DNA of 52,695 nucleotides from the NCBI GenBank assembly GCA_030693705.1, contig JAUYAB010000102.1:1-52695 (forward strand). The letters run 5' to 3'. Made by a program: the position numbers and the translations under genes. The notes beneath the pieces are model-generated. The model was given only the letters and a program-made list of their open reading frames with translations, had not been told where the DNA came from and did not search any database. Of the stretch, positions 1 through 8,514 are shown one piece after another (the first letter of the stretch is position 1; each line of letters starts with the position of its first letter). This DNA is from Ignavibacteria bacterium. Lineage in GTDB: Bacteria > Bacteroidota > Ignavibacteria > Ignavibacteriales > Ignavibacteriaceae.

Positions 1-506
1 TCAATAATTGTGTGGCCTATCTCGCCCGCAAAACCATCTTTTCCATAAACAATATTTCCATCAACAACAATACCGCTGCCGAGACCGGTCCCTAATGTTA
101 TTAAAATAAAATTGTTGATGTTTTGCGCCGCTCCGTACATCATTTCACCAACAGCGGCAATATTGGCATCGTTAGTTACAAGAACCGGCAGGGCATAATA
201 CTTTTGGATCAAATTTACAGCATCCACATATCCCCAATTAAAATTACTCGGATTCTCTATAGTTCCTTTAAAAATATTTGCGGAAGGAGCTCCAAGACCA
301 ATGCCAACTAATTCAAAATCAGCCCGTATTTGCTCAAACTCTGCATTAAACGATTCAAACAGTCTTGAAAACAAAAACTCTGCAGAAAGCTGTGCTTCTG
401 TTGGGATTTGGTTTTTTAAATAACATTTACCTTTTTCATCTACCAAGCCAAAGACAGTATTTGTTCCCCCAATATCAATTCCTAAAACAACTTGAGTAGA
501 ACTCAT
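1..506 (-). CDS. ROK family sugar kinase (glucokinase/GlcNAc kinase type), partial
   Basis: Only the N-terminal 168 codons are present; the gene runs off the left edge. Translation from the ATG at 504-506 gives an N-terminal phosphate-binding motif GIDIGGTNTVFGLVDEKG, a substrate-loop segment LVTNDANIAAVGEMMYGAA, and ITLGTGLGSGIVVDG followed by AGEIGHTII. This is the order seen in ROK kinases, and the EIGH glutamate and histidine normally contact the sugar. ROK kinases phosphorylate glucose, GlcNAc or similar hexoses in the cytoplasm with ATP. The CxCGxxGC zinc motif would lie beyond the edge, so it cannot be checked. The NagB/PIG-L fusion lies 111 bp upstream on the same strand, which makes an amino-sugar kinase plausible, but the substrate is inferred from context only. 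Confidence 0.9.
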   Translation of the reverse strand, partial: MSSTQVVLGIDIGGTNTVFGLVDEKGKCYLKNQIPTEAQLSAEFLFSRLFESFNAEFEQIRADFELVGIGLGAPSANIFKGTIENPSNFNWGYVDAVNLIQKYYALPVLVTNDANIAAVGEMMYGAAQNINNFILITLGTGLGSGIVVDGNIVYGKDGFAGEIGHTII

Positions 507-617
507 AATTTATTGCATCCAATCATAAAAATTCCGGATCTGTTATTTTTAATATTTATATACATCGTTATATTTTCTTCACTCAGCCTGAGGAACGAAT
601 CACCGTTCTGTAACAGG

Positions 618-3038
618 TCAAACATTTTCTGTTAGTTTTTTAATTTCAATCGATTTAGTAAAAAACTCTTCAAGCGTTAATTCCTTAAGGTATACCATTC
701 CATGGGCAGCTCTCACACGTGGAACCGGATGGTTCAAAAAGAAATCTTTTCCTAGACATAACCGTATTGTTCTGTATTGATCTACTTGAATGTTTTGCGC
801 CAACCGGTAAAAAGGTCCATCATATTCAAAACTTGGAAAGCTTGCATCTTTTTGAGAACCATAACTATTAATAAAAGTATTTTCAAGTATTGCAAAGGAA
901 TTCAAACTAACCGGAATATAGATGTTCGCTTCAGCCGGATGAAACCGGTACCATACATTTCTATATCCCCAGATTTTGAGATTTGAAAGATCGGCTTCTT
1001 TTTCATATAGCCTGAGCGCTTCGGTAACTGCTTGTAAAACTTTGTAATGAGTATCAGGTCCACTTCCTTCGGGATCCAGGGCAACAGTAATAATTGTCGG
1101 TTTAACTTTTCGCAACAAATTAAGAATCGGAAGTACGTCCCTATTAACTTCAGGATTTTCAGTGAAGATTTCTCCTTGATAAAATCCAAGTCGCAAATGA
1201 GACACACTATCGCTATTAAATCCAAAATATGCCCAGATTATTTCTTCTTCCCATTCTCTTAACATCCCTTTAAGCATTTGAACATGGGGAATGTCTTTTT
1301 TTCCGGGATATTGCGTTTTGAAATAATTTATTAGTTCATCGACCCTGTCGACTAAGTATGTAAAATTTTCTTCTTCATATATTTCCATAATGTTCCGCAG
1401 CATTCTTCTTGCAGTAGCTTCTTTTTTTGTTGTACTACTCCGCGCGGCGAGTCCATCAAGAAATAAATTTACATCCTTATTCTTCCCGATTTGAAATGTC
1501 GGATCAATATATTTTCCTGAAAATTTTGATCTGAAATCATCATTGTTAAAATGCTCTCTTAAATTTTCCATCAAGTTTAGCATGTAAGAATTTGTTACTG
1601 CAGTAAAACCGCTCGTTAATGTAGTAAAGTGGTGCTTATTTGAAGCCGTTCTTACTAAATGAACAATGTAAGGAAGATAACCAAGCATAATATCGTCATG
1701 GTGCGGAGCCGTATGGAGAAATGTTTCGTTTTCTATCGGCGCAATACCTTTTGCGAAACGTTCCAGTACGGAATTGTGAATTGATTGGTTAACTTCACCA
1801 ACATTTTTTCCTGTTCGTTCTAAAATTAGGTCGCCGGATTTATCAGATTTATAATCTTCCTCTGTTAATTCAAAAACTTCTTTTTGCTTTTCAACTGCCA
1901 AATTAATTATCGAGCGTTCGATTGAAAATTGTGAAAGAGTTTCTTCATTTAGCATATCTGCAAAACGTCTTTCCTTAAGCCGCAACGAGGCGCCATGGGT
2001 TAAATAGAACCTTGCGTTTTTAAGATTTTGTAAAACGGTTGCGGGATATTTGTTCGTACTACTGCTTTCAATCGAATCTCTCACTATATTCGCTTTGGCT
2101 TCTCCGGCTGCGTTAATAATGGCAACAGCATTTTTGTTATACACAATCGTATTCAACCCGATAGTAATTACTAAACGGTTGCGTGCAATCTCTATCCCAC
2201 CTAGATCACCGGAAGCAGCGGCTTGTGTTTCATAATTAGTTGAAATTAACCGTGTTGTTGAAAAGTGATCGCTCCCCTGCACATTAAAACCGATGTGACC
2301 GTCCGGACCAATCCCGCCTAAGAAAAATCCGATTCCCCCCAATTCTCTAATTTTTCTTTCATAATCGGTACAAAATTCATCCACGATCTCGATTGTTCGT
2401 TTTTGAATTCTTTCCAACCGGGTACTTGCCCAACGAGTCCTTAAAGAAAGATCAACTTTTTTGTCCGGGAATACCTGGTTTAACGGAAGATTCTCTGCTG
2501 TCCCGATTTCATTTACGTTGATAAGAAGGGCTTTTCCCGGATCAAGATTAAAATTCTGGAAATAATATTTTTGTATGTAGTAGAAGAAACTGTTATGTTG
2601 AAAAGAGTCTATCGGATAAAATTCATCTATTTGAACAAAGTGAAGACTTTTCATATCAGGCTTAATGGTTGGATCAATTCCTGTTTTTTCAAGTTTTTCT
2701 ATAACGTCTTTCTTTCCCCAGTTTTTCAGAAAATATCCAACCCATTTGATAAAATGTTCGGGAGTTTTTCCAGTAGGAAGTGAAATTACGCCCCCCGGAT
2801 TTTTTTGAACCCATTCTATGAAACGTAATGCAGTTAAACGTCCCAGTTCAGGAAAACTGCTCACTTGAATAACTGGAATTTTTTCAGTTGGAGAATATAT
2901 TAATTGCTTTCCTGAGGCTGCAAGATAGTATTGTTCAACTTTCGACATGCTGTCAATCTGTTTATTTTCACGTAACTCTTCGTTCATTTTTTTTACTCTA
3001 TTAATCCGCGATTTTGTAAATTCTTTTTTACCAGCCAT
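618..3038 (-). CDS. Glucosamine-6-phosphate deaminase (NagB-like) fused to PIG-L/LmbE deacetylase-like domain
   Basis: 806 aa with no signal peptide, so cytoplasmic. Residues about 55-370 are a NagB/SIS-like isomerase: SLPTGKTPEHF (phosphate loop), QIDEFYPID (the Asp that acts as base in NagB) and GGIGPDGHIGFN (the catalytic His loop). NagB converts glucosamine-6-phosphate to fructose-6-phosphate and ammonia. Residues about 440-720 resemble the PIG-L/LmbE zinc deacetylase family: HTAPHHDDIMLG corresponds to the usual AHPDDE metal motif, and a later His lies in GPDTHYK. NagB plus PIG-L fusions are known in Bacteroidota, usually nearer 640-670 aa as I recall, so this copy is long. It could deacetylate GlcNAc-6-P and then deaminate it, but the role of the second domain is inference. 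It sits between the transporter and the ROK kinase. Confidence 0.85.
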   Translation of the reverse strand: MAGKKEFTKSRINRVKKMNEELRENKQIDSMSKVEQYYLAASGKQLIYSPTEKIPVIQVSSFPELGRLTALRFIEWVQKNPGGVISLPTGKTPEHFIKWVGYFLKNWGKKDVIEKLEKTGIDPTIKPDMKSLHFVQIDEFYPIDSFQHNSFFYYIQKYYFQNFNLDPGKALLINVNEIGTAENLPLNQVFPDKKVDLSLRTRWASTRLERIQKRTIEIVDEFCTDYERKIRELGGIGFFLGGIGPDGHIGFNVQGSDHFSTTRLISTNYETQAAASGDLGGIEIARNRLVITIGLNTIVYNKNAVAIINAAGEAKANIVRDSIESSSTNKYPATVLQNLKNARFYLTHGASLRLKERRFADMLNEETLSQFSIERSIINLAVEKQKEVFELTEEDYKSDKSGDLILERTGKNVGEVNQSIHNSVLERFAKGIAPIENETFLHTAPHHDDIMLGYLPYIVHLVRTASNKHHFTTLTSGFTAVTNSYMLNLMENLREHFNNDDFRSKFSGKYIDPTFQIGKNKDVNLFLDGLAARSSTTKKEATARRMLRNIMEIYEEENFTYLVDRVDELINYFKTQYPGKKDIPHVQMLKGMLREWEEEIIWAYFGFNSDSVSHLRLGFYQGEIFTENPEVNRDVLPILNLLRKVKPTIITVALDPEGSGPDTHYKVLQAVTEALRLYEKEADLSNLKIWGYRNVWYRFHPAEANIYIPVSLNSFAILENTFINSYGSQKDASFPSFEYDGPFYRLAQNIQVDQYRTIRLCLGKDFFLNHPVPRVRAAHGMVYLKELTLEEFFTKSIEIKKLTENV

Positions 3039-3132
3039 CTGTAACTATCGTTTCTCTTTTAATAAAAACACATTACCTAATTTTCATTTTATGTTCATTA
3101 AATACTTTATTTAGTAAAGCCGTTATGATCTG

Positions 3133-4458
3133 TTACCATTCTCGTTTCTTATGTCCTTTCAGCGCGTAATAAAAGATAAATAAATAACAGGGCAAAAGAA
3201 TAAGATATGAGCCTTGAGGTGAATAACTATTTGATAAGACACCATACAAAGGAGGAAGCAGTGCGCCACCTGCAATACCCATAATTAGTATCGCAGAACC
3301 AATTTTGGTATACTTTCCAAGCCCCTCTAATGCTAACGGCCAAAGAGTAGGCCAAATCATCGCATTTGCAAGTCCAAGCAGTGCGAGAAAAAATACGGAA
3401 TCCGGAACCGCCGGGATGCCAAGCCAACCAAAAACACTACCCGAGATTCCAACACTTGCCGGTGAAGCAGAAATAACTCCCAAACTAAACACAAGTCCTA
3501 AAATTGCAGAAAGGATGAGAGCTTTTTCTTGTTTGATGAATCGAGGAATAGCTACTATTCCAATAATATAACCGAGAACCATAAATGTCATTGTATATGA
3601 TGTAAGTTTTCCAAAAAATGAAACGCCAAGGTTTTTACCATACATACCGATTGTATCACCGGCAATTACTTCAACTCCAACATAAAAGAAGAGCGCTATC
3701 GCACCAAGTATAAGTTGAGGAAATTGTAAAATGCTTGTTTTACTGTTTGCATCACTCTTAATACTATCCTCTTCACCTGTCTCAATTTCCGGTAGAGGAG
3801 AATATTTTATCATCGCGGCTAAAAGAACAAGTACAACTGCCATTAAGATATACGGCAGAATTAATCGCGAAGCTAATTCATTGAAAGCCACAGCTTTTTG
3901 TGAAGCATCCATCAGTTTAAGATTCGCATCGCTGAACTTTTCCATTCCATGTAACATGATTGCAGTAAAAATCAGCGGACTCAAAATTCCCGCAAACTTA
4001 TTTGCAATTCCCATAAAACTAATTCTAACAGCAGCGCTCTCTTTTGGCCCAAGTACAACAATGTATGGATTGGAGGCGGTTTGAAGAATTGTTAAGCCTC
4101 CACCCATTACAAAAAGTCCGAGAAGGAACAAAGCATAAATTCTTGTTTGTGCGGCAGGAATAAAAATAAGCGCTCCCACAGCCATTGCGAGCAAACCAAG
4201 AACCATTCCGTTTTTGTAACCGGTTCTCTGCAGTACGGCGGACATCGGTAATGCCATAAATGTATAAGAGATATAAAATGCAAGTGTAACAAGATAGGCT
4301 TCAATTTGGTTGAGTTCACATGCAATTTTTAAGAATGGGATCAAAGAACCATTCAGCCACGTAACAAAACCAAAAATGAAAAATAAGACGCCAATTATCG
4401 TTATCGAAAGCAGATAATTGCTTGCTGTAGATTTACTTTTATTTGTCGTTGTTCTCAT
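3133..4458 (-). CDS. Sugar MFS transporter, FucP/GluP (FHS) family, possible GlcNAc permease
   Basis: 441 aa, strongly hydrophobic, about 12 predicted membrane helices. The first helices carry GFVTWLNGSLIPFLKIACEL, followed by a segment rich in ALPMSAVLQRTGYKNGM, both characteristic of the fucose/glucose-galactose:H+ symporter family. Members take up monosaccharides across the inner membrane, and the NagP branch carries GlcNAc. A gap of 94 bp separates it from the NagB/PIG-L gene downstream, and the two-component genes lie upstream with a 198-bp gap that probably holds its promoter. Substrate is not readable from sequence; GlcNAc is suggested by the adjacent NagB domain, ROK kinase, GH20 enzyme and NagX-like protein. 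Confidence 0.88.
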   Translation of the reverse strand: MRTTTNKSKSTASNYLLSITIIGVLFFIFGFVTWLNGSLIPFLKIACELNQIEAYLVTLAFYISYTFMALPMSAVLQRTGYKNGMVLGLLAMAVGALIFIPAAQTRIYALFLLGLFVMGGGLTILQTASNPYIVVLGPKESAAVRISFMGIANKFAGILSPLIFTAIMLHGMEKFSDANLKLMDASQKAVAFNELASRLILPYILMAVVLVLLAAMIKYSPLPEIETGEEDSIKSDANSKTSILQFPQLILGAIALFFYVGVEVIAGDTIGMYGKNLGVSFFGKLTSYTMTFMVLGYIIGIVAIPRFIKQEKALILSAILGLVFSLGVISASPASVGISGSVFGWLGIPAVPDSVFFLALLGLANAMIWPTLWPLALEGLGKYTKIGSAILIMGIAGGALLPPLYGVLSNSYSPQGSYLILLPCYLFIFYYALKGHKKREW

Positions 4459-4656
4459 AATGGTTATTCCTGTTAACTGAGTTAATAGTTCCTTAGTACA
4501 GATATTTCTTTAAAAGGCCGCAATAAGTCTCGGTAAAATTGTTTTATTAAACCAATGGCTAAGTTAAATAAAGATAGAACGCGCAGTAAATAAAATGCAG
4601 TAAACGCGCAAATTATACTGTGAGATTGACAGAGAAGCTTCACTAAACATGTGTTT

Positions 4657-5424
4657 TTAGAAGAAAAGTTTTTTCTTCAGTTTCGATAAATACCGTTGAC
4701 TTATCACAAACGGCTGTTTTATGTTTTTTAGATACACCATATAGGATCTGGTATAAAATTTTTCAACTCGTTCTACGTGTTCAAAATTAATTATTGTAGA
4801 CCGGTGTATTCTTATAAACGCTGTATCCGGTAAAATATTCTCCCATTCTCTAAGAGACTTTCTAATAATTACTTTTTTGGAATTGTTCAAATAGACGTTG
4901 GTGTACTCGTTAAAAGCAGTGATGCACTCAATATCATGGATTTTTACAAATTGCGGCTTATTCCCCTCGGTAACAAACAAATGCTCATCAATATTTTTTT
5001 TCGGTTCGGTTTCATCAACGGCGGTCTGTTGTTTAAGTGTGCCCTTCTTTGCTTTTTCATTTTTACTTAATCTTACTTCGATAGCTTTGAACAAATCTGC
5101 CGCCATGAACGGTTTTATAATATAATCATCGGCGCCAAGATTCATCCCGTAGCGTAAATCCGTCATTTCAGTTTTAGCGGTAAGAAAGATAAACGGAATT
5201 GAAGACAGCGTTTCATTTTTGTTGAGCTGTTTAAGCACTTCATATCCATCCATGTTCGGCATCTTTATGTCACAAATAATGAGATCCGGCATATTCTCTT
5301 TTGCAAGTTTTACCCCTTCAGCACCACTCTCAGCCTCAAAAACAGAATAATTTTTTATTTCAAGTAAATCTTTTATTCCTGTCCTTACAGGTTTTTCATC
5401 CTCAATAATTAATATTTTTTTCAT
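4657..5424 (-). CDS. LytTR-family response regulator (REC + LytTR DNA-binding)
   Basis: 255 aa. Residues 1-120 form a receiver domain with acidic pair IIEDE, phospho-acceptor Asp52 in LIICDIKMP, Thr in FLTAK and Lys in IIKPF. Residues about 155-250 form a LytTR domain with FIRIHRSTIIN, the conserved motif of this DNA-binding family. A short Lys-rich linker joins them. The gene follows the PAS histidine kinase by 48 bp, so the pair is a likely two-component system inside the glycan locus. It is closely similar in both domains to the regulator at 28846-29619. Target genes are unknown; the surrounding hydrolase and transporter genes are the obvious candidates. Confidence 0.92.
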   Translation of the reverse strand: MKKILIIEDEKPVRTGIKDLLEIKNYSVFEAESGAEGVKLAKENMPDLIICDIKMPNMDGYEVLKQLNKNETLSSIPFIFLTAKTEMTDLRYGMNLGADDYIIKPFMAADLFKAIEVRLSKNEKAKKGTLKQQTAVDETEPKKNIDEHLFVTEGNKPQFVKIHDIECITAFNEYTNVYLNNSKKVIIRKSLREWENILPDTAFIRIHRSTIINFEHVERVEKFYTRSYMVYLKNIKQPFVISQRYLSKLKKKLFF

Positions 5425-5472
5425 TTTACTATAAGATTGTTATTGATGTTCAAATTAACTGTTGAATAATTA

Positions 5473-6615
5473 TCAAACCAACGTCATCATAGGCACGGAG
5501 ACAATAAATGTAGTCCCCTTATTTAATTGACTTTTGAAATTAATCTTACCTCCATGAGATTCCACACATCTTTTTACAATTGATAGCCCTAAACCGGTAC
5601 CTTCAATTGCACCTGTATTTTCTCCTCTAAAAAATGTTTCAAACAATTTATTTTGGTCATGTTTCGAAATACCAATACCATTATCCGAAACGATAAATTC
5701 AATTTCTGATTTAGTCCCCCTAACTTTTAGGGTAATTTCTCCTCCGTTTGGAGAATACTTTACTGCGTTAGACAAAAGATTCGAGAGTATGTGATGAAGC
5801 AATTTATTATCAACGATAGCCTGTTTGTTTTGCATTTCATACAAGAGATTAATATTGTGCCGGGGAGAAGCATTATTCCTAGCCTCGTTTATCATTTTAA
5901 CAAAAAAATCAAAGAGATCGATATTAGTCGGGCTAAATTTCCACTTCCCTATTTCAGTTTTGTTGATAGTAATAATATCGTCCAAAAGACGTGTCATATA
6001 AACTACTGCGTTCTGTATTTGAATAATATAATCAACATACTTTTCGTCGCTAATTATTCTACCAACCATCAACAGAACTTCCGATGATGTGAGAATAGTG
6101 GTGAGCGGAGTTCTAAACTCATGTGAAGAAGTTGACAAAAATCGTAACTTCAAATCTTCAAGTTGTTTTTCCTTTTCCGAAATTGAATGGTTGTCTCCAT
6201 CCGTCTTGATTAGAGTTAAAAAGAAAAATTGTTTGTTCTGTTCGGTAACCAGACAGTTAACTATTTCAACGTCTCTTTCAATTCCGTTCTTTAATTTATG
6301 GCGTGCATTAAAGCGTTTTCGTTTGTAATACCTAAATATTTGTGATTTTGATTTAGCCTTTACGGACACATCAATATCCGTCAATTTCAATTTCAAGAAA
6401 TCTTTGTTATTGTATTTATAAAAGGTATAAGCTGCTTTATTTGCATTTTTTATAGAAAAGTCTTCCGAATCTATGACAAGGACAGGGAACGGATATTCTC
6501 CAAAGAGTTGATTATAAAAATTACCAAACGGTGATGGCTTTTCTTCGAGCGATGTTTTTTTTACCGTTTGATTCTTGATCCTATTCTTCATTCTTTGAGC
6601 CGGTGTTGCATTCAT
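5473..6615 (-). CDS. PAS-domain sensor histidine kinase (HisKA + HATPase)
   Basis: 380 aa, no membrane segment evident, so probably cytoplasmic. A PAS domain spans about 35-140 (FPVLVIDSEDFSIKNANKAA). HisKA follows with the H-box STSSHEFRTPLTT (His165). The HATPase domain contains the N-box LLSNAVKYSPNGG, G1 box DNGIGISKHDQ, F-box and G2 box GTGLGLSIVK. Kinases of this type autophosphorylate on His and pass the phosphate to a receiver Asp. The partner is probably the LytTR regulator directly downstream (48-bp gap). LytTR regulators are more often paired with LytS/AlgZ-type kinases that lack a HisKA domain, so this pairing is notable. The stimulus cannot be deduced. Confidence 0.92.
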   Translation of the reverse strand: MNATPAQRMKNRIKNQTVKKTSLEEKPSPFGNFYNQLFGEYPFPVLVIDSEDFSIKNANKAAYTFYKYNNKDFLKLKLTDIDVSVKAKSKSQIFRYYKRKRFNARHKLKNGIERDVEIVNCLVTEQNKQFFFLTLIKTDGDNHSISEKEKQLEDLKLRFLSTSSHEFRTPLTTILTSSEVLLMVGRIISDEKYVDYIIQIQNAVVYMTRLLDDIITINKTEIGKWKFSPTNIDLFDFFVKMINEARNNASPRHNINLLYEMQNKQAIVDNKLLHHILSNLLSNAVKYSPNGGEITLKVRGTKSEIEFIVSDNGIGISKHDQNKLFETFFRGENTGAIEGTGLGLSIVKRCVESHGGKINFKSQLNKGTTFIVSVPMMTLV

Positions 6616-6701
6616 TACAAAAAAAAAACTATTAAATAATTTTATTAATCCTATTTAAAATATCACAAATTATGATTTTCATTCATACCCGGATTTAATG
6701 T

Positions 6702-8495
6702 TTATTTTAAGAGTACTATTTTCTCCGATATTGTTTGCGCGGGAGTATTTAGAAAAATATAATATATCCCGCTTGAAAAATTATTCGCAGTAAAATTTAC
6801 GACATATTCCCCGGCTTCATATTGCCCGGAAACCAATTTTCGCGACATTCTTCCCAACCCATCAAAAATGGAAAGGTTCACGTCCGTTTGTTTTGGCAAC
6901 GAAAATTTAATGTTTGTTGTTGAGTTGAACGGATTTGGATACGACTGCAAACCAATCTGGTCCGGAATAAGCTTATCGCTTCCTACTGATGTTGTTGTGT
7001 CTTCCTCTATCATTATTCCATGCAGTATCGGTAGACCATTTTTGGCTTTGAAATAAACCTCAAGAATGTTCTCATCAATTTGAATTCCATTGATTATTTT
7101 TTCAAAGGCTTTATTGGCTCCGACTTCTTTATAAATATCAAGATTATTAACTACAATTTTACCATTTACGTAAATATCAAAAACTCTTGCCCCAACAATA
7201 TTTTTTTCTGTCTCAATAAAAAATAATTTCAGGGAGTATTTACCATTGTGTAATCTATTTCGGTAAAAAGTAATTCCTTCGACTCCCGTATTATACAGGG
7301 AAGCGTAGTCCCCGGTTAATGAGAGTCCGCTTTCTTGTTTAAGGGAACCGCCGATTGAGCCATACTCTTGCGCTTCATCCCACTTTTGTTCTTTTAATGC
7401 ACCTCCAATAACGGTTTGGTCATTCCCAATATCGACGACCAATGGCAGGGCGTGTGCGCTTTGGAGATTGAATTTTCTTAAGCCGGAAGTATTTGGGGTT
7501 GGAGCCAAATCTTTAATCCCTACAAAAGCTGCAGGATATATAGTTGCACTTGTAGTACCAGCTACAGTAAACAAAATTTTCCTCTTAGAGGTAAGGAGCG
7601 TTGGATTTGACAGCGTTAACCCAAGCATTATATAATTTGAAGTGTTTTCTGCTGAAGTTTTATCGACCGCTTCGGAAAACTCAATCAGCATTTGATCTTT
7701 GAATATCCAACCGCTCATCGGATAGGGGGCGTCAATATCTTTATCAATAACAGGAGTGGGATAGCTTGCAACTTGATTTTCTTTTGTCATACATAAAAGC
7801 AAATAGCCGTCTTTCAGTAAAACATTTTGCGGTTTAAAATCGCATAAGTTTGAACCGAATGTTGAAGATGATTTAACCCATCTATTGTTATCGAACGTAT
7901 TGAAATCATCACTCCACTTAAGTGTAAAATTATTATTTACACCGGGGGTATACTCATAATATTTAATCCAGTCATACATTGCGTAAAGAGGGATGCTGCT
8001 GTCATTAAAGGTGCCTGCCCAATCTACCGAGTTTGGCATCCAAAAATTCATCATTATTGCCTGGGGAAGCGAAAGCGATTTTATCCTGTCACTGTTATCT
8101 CGATGCACTTCGCATCCGTCAACAAACCAGGCTACATAATCAGGCGTCCACTCAATTGCATGAACATGAAAAGCGGCGTGGGGATTAAAATTTATAACTT
8201 CCCGATGGTTAACTCCCGATTGATCCGGTGTAAAGGTTGTGTACTGAGCTTCGTTATTGTCTTTACCCATAATTTCAATATCAATTTCATTATAGGTGCT
8301 TGATTTTGTATTGTACATAAAGAGAGTGGAAGTAACTCCTCCGGCACTTGCAGATTTCATTCTTACTTCAATTCTTCCATAGAGAAAAGATTCGTTTGTT
8401 CGTATTTCACCGCTCCAATAATTTTTAGCGAACGTACTTGAACCCACTAAGAATAAAAAAATAATCGTTTTCAAAATTGTAAAAATATTTTTCAT
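6702..8495 (-). CDS. Secreted GH16 family glycoside hydrolase with malectin-like domain and type A sorting tail
   Basis: 597 aa. Signal peptide at 1-23. Residues about 25-185 are a GH16 jelly roll, with catalytic motif NEIDIEIMG: Glu70 nucleophile, Asp72, Glu74 acid/base in the family scheme. GH16 enzymes cut beta-1,3/1,4-glucans or galactans (laminarin, lichenin, agar and others); the exact substrate is not readable. Residues about 365-480 look like a malectin-type carbohydrate-binding domain (VVDIGNDQTVIGG to HGIMIEE). The last 80 residues carry LQSYPNPFNSTTNIKF, a T9SS type A sorting domain ending in a short basic tail, so the product is probably secreted or surface-attached. It begins 19 bp after the GH43 gene ends, so the two are very likely co-transcribed. 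Confidence 0.88.
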   Translation of the reverse strand: MKNIFTILKTIIFLFLVGSSTFAKNYWSGEIRTNESFLYGRIEVRMKSASAGGVTSTLFMYNTKSSTYNEIDIEIMGKDNNEAQYTTFTPDQSGVNHREVINFNPHAAFHVHAIEWTPDYVAWFVDGCEVHRDNSDRIKSLSLPQAIMMNFWMPNSVDWAGTFNDSSIPLYAMYDWIKYYEYTPGVNNNFTLKWSDDFNTFDNNRWVKSSSTFGSNLCDFKPQNVLLKDGYLLLCMTKENQVASYPTPVIDKDIDAPYPMSGWIFKDQMLIEFSEAVDKTSAENTSNYIMLGLTLSNPTLLTSKRKILFTVAGTTSATIYPAAFVGIKDLAPTPNTSGLRKFNLQSAHALPLVVDIGNDQTVIGGALKEQKWDEAQEYGSIGGSLKQESGLSLTGDYASLYNTGVEGITFYRNRLHNGKYSLKLFFIETEKNIVGARVFDIYVNGKIVVNNLDIYKEVGANKAFEKIINGIQIDENILEVYFKAKNGLPILHGIMIEEDTTTSVGSDKLIPDQIGLQSYPNPFNSTTNIKFSLPKQTDVNLSIFDGLGRMSRKLVSGQYEAGEYVVNFTANNFSSGIYYIFLNTPAQTISEKIVLLK

Positions 8496-8514
8496 ACTAT
8501 CAACTTTCTATAAT

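Noticed and set aside
3305-3571. Opposite-strand ORFs inside the transporter and other genes
   Set aside because: They overlap well-supported genes, have no homology signal or ribosome-binding site, and reflect codon use of the real frame.
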